From a virus: 44,173 nt of DNA. Location: positions 1 to 44,173 of the IMG/VR virus record IMGVR_UViG_3300025168_000170, one strand, 5' to 3'. Under the pieces are notes generated by a model that did not search any database, was not told the origin of the DNA, and worked only from the letters and a program-made list of their open reading frames with translations. This document shows positions 1-8,205 of this stretch, in pieces (positions within the stretch are counted from its first letter, which is position 1; each line of letters begins with the position of its first letter). Position numbers and translations under genes: made by a program.

Positions 1-11
1 TATAGTATATC

Positions 12-527
12 ATGTCAAAAAATATCGATTCAATTTTAGAATTTGGAGATTTCTCCAAAAAGAAGCGCGTTAACAGTAAGCGCAAAGGCAGTAACTTTGA
101 GCGTAAAATCGCTAAGATACTGAACGAGAGGTTTAAGACTAAGGAGTTTAATAGGACTCCTGGTTCAGGTGCTTTCGCTACCACCCATAAGGATTTACCC
201 GACCATCTACGGATTCAAGGGGACCTTATTACCCCCGTTACTTTTCCATTTGTTATAGAATGTAAAAATGGGTATGACGTTCAGCTTGATGATTTGTTTA
301 AACGAAAAAGCGATTTTAAGTCTTTCATCTCACAGGCACAGAATGACGCCTCTCACGCCGATAAGGATTGGATGGTAATCTACCAGAAGACGCGCCGTAT
401 GGCTATAGTAATCGTTGGGAAGCCTTACAGTATCAAACCCGAGCTAGTTCTAGACGGTCTTTACTTTATCTATCCTCTTAATGAGTTCTTGAAGCTGTCT
501 AACGAAGTCTTCGGCTTTCATAGCTGA
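12..527 (+). CDS. PD-(D/E)XK nuclease, Holliday-junction-resolvase (Hjc)-like
   Basis: This 171-residue protein has the signature of a small PD-(D/E)XK nuclease. A helix-borne glutamate lies in KGSNFERK (E30), a GxG-like loop follows (TPGSGAF, 50-55), then QGDLI (D71), and VIECKNG supplies E83-x-K85. The order E...D...ExK and the size match archaeal-type Hjc resolvases and related phage resolvases, which cleave branched DNA before packaging. The family is inferred from these motifs, and substrate specificity is not visible. The ATG at 12 is preceded by AT-rich sequence without a Shine-Dalgarno element. The gene is convergent with the 866-residue orphan, and their coding ends overlap by 78 bp (450-527), an unusually long overlap. 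A T4-like phage normally uses the unrelated endonuclease VII for this job, so this could be a functional replacement. A general repair or restriction-type nuclease remains possible. Confidence 0.72.
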   Translation: MSKNIDSILEFGDFSKKKRVNSKRKGSNFERKIAKILNERFKTKEFNRTPGSGAFATTHKDLPDHLRIQGDLITPVTFPFVIECKNGYDVQLDDLFKRKSDFKSFISQAQNDASHADKDWMVIYQKTRRMAIVIVGKPYSIKPELVLDGLYFIYPLNEFLKLSNEVFGFHS

Positions 528-3050
528 GTTTCCTACCTCTTTATCAGGTGGGTTTACTCCCCTAGCGGTTCTACCTCCGCTCATGTTCTTCATATTCTTC
601 TTAGTCTTCTTAGAGGGGTAGCGGACCTCTTGAACCTTAGAGTTATCTTTCACACGGCGGGTTAATTCCTGTCCCGTACTAAGTTTAGTAGAAGTTCCTG
701 TTACGGCTATCTCCGCCGGACCTTCAGGGTTTCCGTACCCCAAAACCTCCTCGATAACCTGTCTATTAACTGCGTCCGCCTCCGTGCCTATGTACGTATC
801 TCCTCCAGGGTCAGTAATAACCAGTAATTGATTTTGAGAAGCTGAACCTGCTTGCATCATTTCTATAGCCAAATTTGTTCTAAATCCAGGGCTATCTTTA
901 TGCTTGTTACGATAAGCTTGGGTAAGGGTAGTTTCCAACCGTTTTCTAGCCTTCTCCTTCTCAACACTTCCCTCAGGGGCATTCTCATACTCCCCAATAT
1001 GTTTGTTGAGCTCTCCAAGTGCATTAGCGTCTTTATAGCCCAGTTTCTTCATCTCCTCGTCGACAACTTGACCTATAGTTCCTGGGTCTAGCCCATCCAA
1101 AGCAGCCATCGTATCATGGGAAAACTTAACCTCCCCCAGCTTATAGTCTTCAGCCGCTTGCGCGTCCTCTGAGGTAAAGGATACTCCAAGATTTTTCGCA
1201 ACCGTCTCTATGTAATTCAAAGAACGATTTCTAGCCGATTTAGTATCCGGGGTGAAGCCGATAATATCCCCTTTCTCGTCTCTTTCCACTGAGTCAACTA
1301 CAGCAGCACCGATTTTGCCCATCTGGATTGAATCACCTCCTTGTGAAACTTTCACGTTTACACCTACGGTGCCCGGTCTTTCATCTGCTTCGTAATGCTC
1401 ACGGTTTTTATCTTCATCGCTTCCGTAGCTTCCTTCTCCTGAGCCCACATTAAATTTACCTCCTTGGTCTGCGAAAGCTTCTAGGTGGGTTTTCTCTTTT
1501 CCAGAACAGTTCACCTCAATATCTTGGGTAACTTTACCGCCATTGGGTTGTTGTCCGGTAGGACCTCTTCCTACTACTTCAAAATCACAGTTTTTGAACT
1601 GTGGGTCCGATACCAAAGGGTCCCACATGTTTAACATGTTGGCAGTAAACCAGGCTAAAGCTTTAGCGCCATCAATCTCGCCGCCCAGCTCTTCTTCCAT
1701 CTGGTCCAAAATAAGGTCCGTGCCAATCTCATCGATATTAGCGAATTGAGATTGTGGGACGGTTCCCCCACTCCGTTCTTCGGCTCCCCACACAAGAAGA
1801 TTTAAATTAAAATTTTCTTGAGCCATCATATCTTTGAGTTGGGCTTGGAGTTCGGGACACGGTTGTTGGTAATTACATCCCATCCATGCCTTAGAAAGTT
1901 TGGGACCGTATTCATTCATTACTCCCATCATTGCACGGTATGCGTTTCCTTTGGCTGCGTTTGTGCCTCCCCAGAAAACAGCTGGCTTTGGCTTCCCCTT
2001 ACTATCCAGTCCGTTCTCTCCGTATAAAGGGTTCTTCTCCTTTAAACTATCATCGTGTATCTGTACCATCATCGCATACAAAGGACCATCTTGGTTATTT
2101 ATTTGTACACCATAACGCTCGCCTCCGTCTTGGTATTCTATAGCAGCGGCGGCTAAGGGACCTCCACAGAACTGCCCGGTAGCATCATCAGGAACCATAT
2201 AAATACCTTTCTTTGCAGAGCCTCTTTGCCCTCGTAAGCGAAAGCAATCGGTAAGGAACTTACGGTCAGACTCCGTCAAACCCTTTCCATCGTTATTTAG
2301 TTTCCTTTTAATATCAACCAACTTCTGGACGGTCTTCTCTAAATGCGCAACATCCTCGGCACATGAAGCCGCTTGCTCCTGAGCCTTTTGTGCTCCTTCT
2401 TCAGGGGTTAAGGTAGATTGCGCGTCCTTGAGCTCGTCGCCCGGTAATTGCGTCACGCGGAGAGCTTCGTCAGACTTCTCTCTAGCCGCCTTTTGTAAAG
2501 CTCCAGAGCGACCGCCACCGCAGACCTGGCGGAACATGTTTCTTATTGCGTCGTTGTTGTTGGCGAAACCCACAGAAGCTAAAGCTTCTTCTGTTCTTTG
2601 CGCCGCTGCGTCGGTGACGGCTTGAGTCTCTTCCTCTACTTGCTTTTTTAATTTTTTCGCGCTTAAGACTTCCTGAGGGGAATCGGCTGGCACGTCACCG
2701 GGGGTAAGTTGAGCTCCTTCTTTAAACCTTCCTAAAAGGGAGGTCCAGTCGGTTTTATCAAACTTAATGAGTGGGATGTCTGGTCCTTCTGGCTTACATC
2801 CAGTTCCCACATAATACACACTCTCCTTTGGGTCCGTCGGACTTTTGGTTGTGTACGACCCATATTTCATACCCTTAGAATCTTTTAATAGGTCATACGC
2901 TTTGCTTGGCTCGGTTATTGGCACCTCAGCGGGTGGGTCTACTAACCCAGCAAACAGACACAAATACTTGTCTAAGTTATCTTTGAGCTGCACTTCCAGC
3001 AAAGTGTGTCCACTGTCTCGGTACGCGTCGATGAATTCAGATAGTTCCAT
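450..3050 (-). CDS. 866-residue protein of unknown function, probable late or virion-associated protein
   Basis: I do not recognise a family. The protein is hydrophilic, with no signal peptide or membrane segment. Residues about 100-260 are rich in charged residues and alanine and likely helical. The middle (about 280-480) is richer in glycine, aromatics and cysteine (for example FCGGPLAAAAIEY and GCNYQQPCPELQ). A glycine- and aspartate-rich stretch follows near 550-590, and the C-terminus is basic (KKTKKNMKNMSGG). It is the last gene of the minus-strand structural block, directly after the tail tube, with its own late-promoter-like TATATAATA at 3076-3084. No Shine-Dalgarno element lies near the ATG, which follows TTTAATATAAT. 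Its position and promoter suggest late expression and perhaps a virion or ejected protein; this is inference. Its 3' end overlaps the convergent nuclease gene by 78 bp. Confidence 0.8.
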   Translation of the reverse strand: MELSEFIDAYRDSGHTLLEVQLKDNLDKYLCLFAGLVDPPAEVPITEPSKAYDLLKDSKGMKYGSYTTKSPTDPKESVYYVGTGCKPEGPDIPLIKFDKTDWTSLLGRFKEGAQLTPGDVPADSPQEVLSAKKLKKQVEEETQAVTDAAAQRTEEALASVGFANNNDAIRNMFRQVCGGGRSGALQKAAREKSDEALRVTQLPGDELKDAQSTLTPEEGAQKAQEQAASCAEDVAHLEKTVQKLVDIKRKLNNDGKGLTESDRKFLTDCFRLRGQRGSAKKGIYMVPDDATGQFCGGPLAAAAIEYQDGGERYGVQINNQDGPLYAMMVQIHDDSLKEKNPLYGENGLDSKGKPKPAVFWGGTNAAKGNAYRAMMGVMNEYGPKLSKAWMGCNYQQPCPELQAQLKDMMAQENFNLNLLVWGAEERSGGTVPQSQFANIDEIGTDLILDQMEEELGGEIDGAKALAWFTANMLNMWDPLVSDPQFKNCDFEVVGRGPTGQQPNGGKVTQDIEVNCSGKEKTHLEAFADQGGKFNVGSGEGSYGSDEDKNREHYEADERPGTVGVNVKVSQGGDSIQMGKIGAAVVDSVERDEKGDIIGFTPDTKSARNRSLNYIETVAKNLGVSFTSEDAQAAEDYKLGEVKFSHDTMAALDGLDPGTIGQVVDEEMKKLGYKDANALGELNKHIGEYENAPEGSVEKEKARKRLETTLTQAYRNKHKDSPGFRTNLAIEMMQAGSASQNQLLVITDPGGDTYIGTEADAVNRQVIEEVLGYGNPEGPAEIAVTGTSTKLSTGQELTRRVKDNSKVQEVRYPSKKTKKNMKNMSGGRTARGVNPPDKEVGNSAMKAEDFVRQLQELIKRIDKVKTV

Positions 3051-3062
3051 ATTATATTAAAG

Positions 3063-3097
3063 TAGGCTTCCCTGATATTATATACCAGGAAAGCCTA
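3063..3097 (-). terminator. Hairpin between tail tube gene and 866-residue gene
   Basis: Arms 3063-3074 and 3086-3097 pair over 12 positions with one mismatch (TAGGCTT then CCTG). The 11-nt loop holds the TATATAATA motif. On the minus strand only CTTT follows the stem, so termination of the tail tube transcript may be partial. On the plus strand AATATTTTTC follows, so the element may also stop plus-strand transcripts. The terminator role is inferred from position and structure. Confidence 0.5.
3076..3084 (-). promoter_or_regulatory. Late-promoter-like TATATAATA for the 866-residue gene
   Basis: The minus strand reads TATATAATA, 25 nt before the ATG at 3050 and inside the loop of the 3063-3097 hairpin. 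The same nonamer precedes the first gene of four other units in this window. It resembles the T4 late box TATAAATA. No -35 element is apparent. Confidence 0.5.
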
Positions 3098-3116
3098 AAT
3101 ATTTTTCAATTAAAAC

Positions 3117-3788
3117 TTAACCTATAGCTATCGGGGACATTACGGAATCGATATCAGAGGATTCAGTGAACTGAACAGCGAAGTCGTAGCGTAGAGTCAT
3201 TTCGATAGTATGGAACTCGTTAGTTGAGTAGTTAAACTCGCCAAGCTTCCAGCCTTTAGGGTAACAGCCGTAAAGATTAACGTGAGTAATCGGGTTACGG
3301 TGAGCATCTAATTGCCAGATAGTTACAGTTCTCTTGAAGATAGGAGCTTCAGTAAGACCAGCAAGACCTTCAGGGCTTTGGTTTACTTCGCTAGTGCCGT
3401 TGCCTAGACCACCGTAATGAATACCGTAGACTGGGTCGTACACACTTCTCATCCACGCAAAAAGAGAGTCAGCGATATCACCTTTGATTAAGTTATCAAA
3501 AGTAACTGTGATTTCATCAGGGGTTGCTTTGCCTGGGTAGTAGAACTTTTCGTTTACACGATGAACTTCAATATCTTCAACAGTGAAGCCCGGTTGAGTA
3601 ATTTGCTTTGCAGCGAGAGTCAGACGGTCTTGAGAATCAAGACCCGGAACGTTAGAAAGAGCGCCCGCGAATTGCGGAATTTGAATCTCCCAAGCGTATG
3701 CACGGAAAGATTCCAGTGCGTGGGAAAGACGGGGGCTGTCGGCTATTAGCTCGGCAGCTCTGTCTACGTAGTATTTTCCATTTGCCAT
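3117..3788 (-). CDS. Tail tube protein (T4 gp19-like)
   Basis: This 223-residue protein is the probable tube subunit of the contractile tail. It forms stacked hexameric rings around the tape measure and conducts DNA. The start MANGKYYVDRAAELIADSPR, the central VNEKFYYPGKATPDEITVTF with LIKGDIADSLFAWMRSVYDP, and the late HVNLYGCYPKGWKLGEFNYS followed by IEMTLRYDFAV match the T4-like gp19 family pattern. It is longer than T4 gp19 (163 residues). It follows the sheath gene, as in T4, but a separate TATATAATA at 3806-3814 and a hairpin downstream suggest its own transcript, fitting the high copy number needed. Upstream of the ATG the leader contains AGG about 13 nt away, a poorly placed ribosome site. 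Confidence 0.9.
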   Translation of the reverse strand: MANGKYYVDRAAELIADSPRLSHALESFRAYAWEIQIPQFAGALSNVPGLDSQDRLTLAAKQITQPGFTVEDIEVHRVNEKFYYPGKATPDEITVTFDNLIKGDIADSLFAWMRSVYDPVYGIHYGGLGNGTSEVNQSPEGLAGLTEAPIFKRTVTIWQLDAHRNPITHVNLYGCYPKGWKLGEFNYSTNEFHTIEMTLRYDFAVQFTESSDIDSVMSPIAIG

Positions 3789-3805
3789 GTTATTTGTTTA
3801 CCTAT

Positions 3806-3814
3806 TATTATATA
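3806..3814 (-). promoter_or_regulatory. Late-promoter-like TATATAATA for the tail tube gene
   Basis: TATATAATA on the minus strand lies between the sheath stop (3818-3820) and the tube ATG (3788), leaving 17 nt between motif and start codon. It is one of five copies, all at transcription-unit starts. Confidence 0.55.
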
Positions 3815-3817
3815 GTG

Positions 3818-6223
3818 TTATACACTAGCTGATTGATTTGTGAGATTAAGCTCGAATACCAAGATTTCAGCGGTCTTAGTAGGCTTAAGAATAATCTTGC
3901 ACCAAAGTTCGTTTCTATCAACGCGAAGCGGGGTGTTAGTAGTTCCGTCACAGGTTACCGAGAACTGTGTGATACCTCTTCTTTGTTGGATATCAGCTAA
4001 TGCTGGGTTAATGACGTTTCTAACTGCTTCCCAAGTAATAGGGTCGTTAGGCTCAAAGACAAATCTACGAGCAGCTTGCAGAACAAGTCTTCGTAAGTAA
4101 ATCATCAAGCGGCGAACATTAATTCTATCCAAAGCAGTAGATGCTCTTTGGGTTGTTTTTTGACCGTAGATAACAATTCCATCTTGTAGGAACTTAGTAA
4201 TTGGATTAACAACGTTACCTGGACCGTAGAGAGCGTCTCTATCACCTTGGTTTAGTTGAACCTCAACATCAGTCGGCTTCGTTAAACGACCTCTTCGCAA
4301 GCCCGCAGGAGCGAACCATGGGTCAGAGACCTCATCAGTAAAACACATTTGTCCAATAGCGAAGATTGATGGGTCGAACCATTTGTCTGCTCCGGTATAG
4401 GTATCAAAGGACTTTACCCACGGCCAATATAAAGCAGCGTAACTGCTGTTTAGAGCAGAACTTCTGCCTGTTGCGGTGCCGTTAGACCACGCAATAGCTT
4501 GTTGTGCACTTCTAAACCCTACTGGAGGGGATACGATTGCGATAAAGTTTTGAGTAGTTTCCGCCAGAGACACAAGCTCGTTCTGTACATTCTGGTCAGT
4601 TATGCCAGGGACAGAAGCCATAGTAACCGGAGTTGCCTCCGAATCTAATGCCCGAAGACCTTGGCTAGTAGTTTGTCCAATTATTGCAGTCCTTACGTTA
4701 GCGTTACTTAAGTTGCCTCCGTAATCACTTGCATCACCATTCTTGCCCCCAGACAGGTCAAAATAAATGTTAGGGTTATTGGCGGTGCCGTCTAGGGAGA
4801 CACAACGGAAAGCGTGGGCAGCTGTAGCTACTTTTGCAGCATCACCAATGCTGTAAGCAGTGGAAATTGTTGTGGCGTTAGAAAACTTAGTAGCAGGAAC
4901 CCATACGTTAGCCCCAGAAGGGGTAATGCCAGCTTCGTACTGGTAGAAGTTACCTTTAGCGTACTGAGACACAGAATTGACGACGCCTTGACTAAGTACG
5001 TCCTCTGGGAATAAGCTCGTTGCGGAAGTCGTAGAACCTGGTTTCCACAAACCCATATCATAGCTTTCTTCTAAACCTCCATCGGAATAGAGGTTGGTCA
5101 CAAAGCGACCTTGGTCGTTAGTGTGTACAATATCAGCTTGCAAACCACGGTACTGCAATCCTCCCGCGTAATTCATCGCGGAGTAATTGTAACCTAGTCC
5201 GGGGTATAAGGAGGCGATTTGGTAAGCGCCAGCCTGGGTCGCGCCGATGTAGTCAAGAAGAGCTCCAGAAGGAACGTTTCCAGTCCATTCACTATCTGTA
5301 TATCCTAAAGTATCGGCTTGGGCTGCTTCAAGTACACAAGCACTTCCGTTGAAGAAGGTGGTTGGTCCTGTTGACATCTTCGGAACGACGAATAAAGGTG
5401 TGGCGGATACGGTTCCTAGAGAGTTTTCTGTAGTTGCCGCAGCCGACCATACGAAATCGTTGGTGTCGAACGGTGTTGCTGATAACCAGGTTCCGGTGAA
5501 ATCGAATTGACCTCTGGCACCTCCGCCAACGCTGAGGGAGGAGGAGATGAAGGTGTTTATCGTAAGTCGTGAGGTGTTTCCTGCTGTTGCACCAGGCTCT
5601 TTCGCCACAAGCATACCACTAGCCGCGCCATAACCACTAGCAACAAAACAGAAAGGTCCTGTAGTTGCGTTTACGGCGTCACCTAAACCAGCTTGGATGG
5701 CTTCTTGCCATTTACCGGTAGTCATTCCTGCCTCAGTTAAAGGTGCAGGCATGATAGACAGCCCGGAAGCATATGGACGGTCACGATAAGCGTAGAAAGT
5801 AGTAGTAGCATCTCCAACGGCGACACCATTCTTATCATAGGCATCGACATCAAACCTGTAGGCTACTGTACCGTTTGCCAATCCAGTGAAGCCGCCCATG
5901 TTTAGCGCAACGTTGGGGTGGGTAACTAATGGAATAGTGTACCTTGCGTCATTTTTTAGCGTGGTTGCAGCTCTAACATAGTAAACTTGGTTAGTCTTTT
6001 GGAGAATCTCCAAAGCCGCATAAATGCCTTGACCACCTGTAACTAGGTCAGGAGTACCGAACTCCCGTATCACTTGTGCAGGGTTAGTAAGTAGAGTTGG
6101 GGTATCGACAGGACCGCGAGAAGCGAAGCCTACCAAGCCAACAATAGATGGATTGACGGAAGGAGCGAAATCAGATACGTCCTTTTCAATTGTGTATACA
6201 CCGGGGGAAACGAAATTAGCCAT
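3818..6223 (-). CDS. Tail sheath protein (T4 gp18-like)
   Basis: This 801-residue protein is the contractile sheath subunit. The N-terminus (MANFVSPGVYTIEKDVS, then PSIVGLVGFASRGPVDTPTL and VIREFGTP) is the classic sheath N-terminal domain that links neighbouring subunits. The C-terminal part (TQRASTALDRINVRRLMIYL, FVFEPNDPITWEAVRN, NPALADIQQRRGI, LWCKIILKPTKTAEILVFEL) matches the conserved gp18 C-terminal domain that binds the tube. It is longer than T4 gp18 (659 residues); the extra length lies in the middle, glycine-, serine- and threonine-rich protrusion region (about 130-480), which in T4-like sheaths faces outward. AAGG six bases before the ATG serves as ribosome site and overlaps the end of the 58-residue ORF, suggesting translational coupling. 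Confidence 0.95.
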   Translation of the reverse strand: MANFVSPGVYTIEKDVSDFAPSVNPSIVGLVGFASRGPVDTPTLLTNPAQVIREFGTPDLVTGGQGIYAALEILQKTNQVYYVRAATTLKNDARYTIPLVTHPNVALNMGGFTGLANGTVAYRFDVDAYDKNGVAVGDATTTFYAYRDRPYASGLSIMPAPLTEAGMTTGKWQEAIQAGLGDAVNATTGPFCFVASGYGAASGMLVAKEPGATAGNTSRLTINTFISSSLSVGGGARGQFDFTGTWLSATPFDTNDFVWSAAATTENSLGTVSATPLFVVPKMSTGPTTFFNGSACVLEAAQADTLGYTDSEWTGNVPSGALLDYIGATQAGAYQIASLYPGLGYNYSAMNYAGGLQYRGLQADIVHTNDQGRFVTNLYSDGGLEESYDMGLWKPGSTTSATSLFPEDVLSQGVVNSVSQYAKGNFYQYEAGITPSGANVWVPATKFSNATTISTAYSIGDAAKVATAAHAFRCVSLDGTANNPNIYFDLSGGKNGDASDYGGNLSNANVRTAIIGQTTSQGLRALDSEATPVTMASVPGITDQNVQNELVSLAETTQNFIAIVSPPVGFRSAQQAIAWSNGTATGRSSALNSSYAALYWPWVKSFDTYTGADKWFDPSIFAIGQMCFTDEVSDPWFAPAGLRRGRLTKPTDVEVQLNQGDRDALYGPGNVVNPITKFLQDGIVIYGQKTTQRASTALDRINVRRLMIYLRRLVLQAARRFVFEPNDPITWEAVRNVINPALADIQQRRGITQFSVTCDGTTNTPLRVDRNELWCKIILKPTKTAEILVFELNLTNQSASV

Positions 6224-6231
6224 ATTTTACC

Positions 6232-6408
6232 TTAAATTATGTTGAGAAGATGTCTTTTGTGAAGCTCCAGACAAAGGTCTGTAATTGATTTTTCTGGAAC
6301 AGAAATCTTCTGTCCGGCAGTTAAGCAGATATGCTCAAATAAGCGACCAGACTTTAGAACTATTTCTAAATCTTGACCAGCGATATTTATTATTGTACGA
6401 TTTTTCAT
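6232..6408 (-). CDS. 58-residue hypothetical protein between neck/terminator and sheath genes
   Basis: This short reading frame fills most of the gap between the gp15-like gene and the sheath. It begins MKNRTIINIAGQDLEIVLKS and ends HKRHLLNII. GAGGAAG lies about 7 nt before the ATG, one of the better ribosome sites in the window, and the stop at 6232-6234 abuts the ribosome site of the sheath gene. No family is recognised. The sequence alternates hydrophobic and polar residues as in a small beta-alpha fold and has no membrane segment. It could be a small tail-assembly factor or a leader peptide controlling sheath translation. The strong start signal and tight fit argue that it is real. Confidence 0.65.
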   Translation of the reverse strand: MKNRTIINIAGQDLEIVLKSGRLFEHICLTAGQKISVPEKSITDLCLELHKRHLLNII

Positions 6409-6468
6409 AAACTTCTTCCTCTTTAGTATTTAGTTGATTAGGAGGCAAAAAAAGTCGTATTTTAAAAA

Positions 6469-7308
6469 TTAACTCGAAGGTAGGGGGGGAACTACTAGAG
6501 TCTCAGAACCAGACGTGGCTAATATAGATTCAGAAGGTATACCATTCCCTGAAAATGAGATATCGGTTTTTAGCTCTACCTCATAGTTCATCTCTCTAAT
6601 GGCTCCATTACTTTGAATCATGTACTGCCTCGTAGGCATCCACGTCTCCACTTCAAAAGTGACTGTCTTCTTAATAATACGGTCCTCTCTATCAGGCACA
6701 GTAAGGGTAGAGTTATCTGATATAGATGTAATAAATGCAGGGGCATTTGTATTGAAGTCCGTATCAACCGTTAATTGAGGTCGAAACTTACTCATAACGT
6801 ATTCAATAAGCTGGTTCATATCCTCAACATATCTCGACCATAAATTCAATTGGTAAGACACTTTAACAGCTTTGGGTGCCATAGCAGCCACGCGGGTATA
6901 TCTCATACTTTTCTTATCATGAATCGTCCAGAACTCGATATCAGTATTAGGCTTTCTTCTTTCAAGGTCTTCCACGGTATCCGCTATAGCTAAGGTCATT
7001 ATAGGTAATGTTAGATTGCGGGTCTTGAAGAGCATGGCGATAGCTCTTTCGTAGTTAGCATAAGAGCAGTTAACGCTTTGTATTTCGTTATCACTGCCTA
7101 GTATTTGTCCATCGGAAAAAATATTTAAAAGTTCTCTGGATGTCTTTCTATAAAAAGCTAAGCTTCTAAAATTTTTATTTTCTCTTTCAAAGATTTGACG
7201 CTTGATATCAAAAATATTAGAAAGACGTTTGCCATTGTAAAACGTTTCTCTAGTACCATCCACCATCGGAGGATACCTATCATACGGGGGTCCAGATACT
7301 CTAACCAT
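6469..7308 (-). CDS. Tail sheath terminator/stabiliser (T4 gp15-like)
   Basis: This 279-residue protein probably caps the finished tail and forms the interface with the neck. The best match is YQLNLWSRYVEDMNQLIEYV followed by MSKFRPQL, which parallels the T4 gp15 segment YELSIFTRYEDDMFQIVEQI. Further on, KKTVTFEVETWMPTRQYM matches the gp15 pattern of a late beta strand ending in GWM/TWM. The N-terminal third (FYNGKRLSNIFDIKRQIFER) also resembles gp15. The start codon overlaps the stop of the gp13-like gene as TAATG. A proline-rich tail ends the protein. Homology is judged by eye. Confidence 0.82.
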   Translation of the reverse strand: MVRVSGPPYDRYPPMVDGTRETFYNGKRLSNIFDIKRQIFERENKNFRSLAFYRKTSRELLNIFSDGQILGSDNEIQSVNCSYANYERAIAMLFKTRNLTLPIMTLAIADTVEDLERRKPNTDIEFWTIHDKKSMRYTRVAAMAPKAVKVSYQLNLWSRYVEDMNQLIEYVMSKFRPQLTVDTDFNTNAPAFITSISDNSTLTVPDREDRIIKKTVTFEVETWMPTRQYMIQSNGAIREMNYEVELKTDISFSGNGIPSESILATSGSETLVVPPLPSS

Positions 7309-8189
7309 TAGTAAGTTGTAAACGCAGCAGGTTCTTCAATCTCAGATAGAAGCTGATTTTCTAGAAGTTCTATTTCTCGTTGGGACTCTGCTATAAGTGC
7401 AGGACCATTAAGAACAGCGCCTCCTTGGGGAGATGGTAGTGTTGCGTACTTACCTCTAATCTCACCTAAAATACCTTTGGATATTGCTAAAGTGTATCTT
7501 TGGAGCCAGCTGATGAAGTAGTGGTGTAGTGTATCCGAGTTAAGGCATTTGTATTCTATTACCACACTGTCTTGGTCAGAGAATGAAGGTGTAGGGTATA
7601 CCATAAGGTATTTGTTGTTAGTGATTTGAAAAGACCCTTCACGCCCAAGAATCTTTCTAATAGATTTGAGATGCATTTTCATTAAGAGGAAATCACTTAC
7701 GGCGAAGTCTTGAAATAAGAAGTTATCCTGGAAGTACTTAATAAAGAAATCCATCTCCATAGATTGACCTGCTAAAGGTACGCTAAGCAGGGATTTCTTG
7801 TAGGCAGCATACCTAAAATTGTTTACAATGAATGAGGGCATTTCATACATGTTACACCCTGCTACTGTTTCGAAAGCAGCTAGTTGCGTACACCAGTCTG
7901 GTGCGTGGTAGTCCAGCTTACTTATCGCTTCATCAATAGCAGTTAAGATTTGAAAATCATCCAACTCAACTCTTACGACAGGGTGACCCAGCCGCGATTT
8001 AACCCAGTCTTTAATAATCATGTAAAACCTGTTAAACTCCACGTTCTCAGAGAAGTACCTTCTGTTTAAAGAATCATAAGGGATATCTCCAGAAGGGGCT
8101 GTAATATTAGAGGCATTGGAGCCTGCGCCATGACGGTCGACTAAAAAGGGTCCCCATGAGAAATTCGGTGTTACTGGTCCACTTGACAT
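7308..8189 (-). CDS. Neck protein (T4 gp13-like)
   Basis: This protein of up to 293 residues probably forms part of the head-tail connector. The N-terminal core MIIKDWVKSRLGHPVVRVEL parallels T4 gp13 VILRRLGAPIINVEL. The C-terminal YTLAISKGILGEIRGKYATL, then PQGGAVLNGPALIAESQREI, parallels the gp13 ending with GQxLIEEAR. The start is uncertain. The ATG at 8189 lies only 4 nt after TATATAATA with no ribosome site. An internal ATG at 8021 (residue 57) has AGG six bases upstream and lines up better with the T4 start, giving 237 residues. Both are compatible with a promoter at 8194-8202. It is the first gene of a neck-sheath unit (gp13, gp15, 58-residue ORF, gp18). No gp14 relative is adjacent. 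Confidence 0.82.
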   Translation of the reverse strand: MSSGPVTPNFSWGPFLVDRHGAGSNASNITAPSGDIPYDSLNRRYFSENVEFNRFYMIIKDWVKSRLGHPVVRVELDDFQILTAIDEAISKLDYHAPDWCTQLAAFETVAGCNMYEMPSFIVNNFRYAAYKKSLLSVPLAGQSMEMDFFIKYFQDNFLFQDFAVSDFLLMKMHLKSIRKILGREGSFQITNNKYLMVYPTPSFSDQDSVVIEYKCLNSDTLHHYFISWLQRYTLAISKGILGEIRGKYATLPSPQGGAVLNGPALIAESQREIELLENQLLSEIEEPAAFTTY

Positions 8190-8193
8190 ACAC

Positions 8194-8202
8194 TATTATA
8201 TA
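8194..8202 (-). promoter_or_regulatory. Late-promoter-like TATATAATA before the gp13-like gene
   Basis: The minus strand reads TATATAATA-GTGT-ATG. The motif follows the capsid-gene hairpin (8206-8236) immediately, so one transcript ends where the next would begin. The 4-nt spacing to the ATG is identical to that at 13185-13193. Confidence 0.6.
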
Positions 8203-8205
8203 TGG

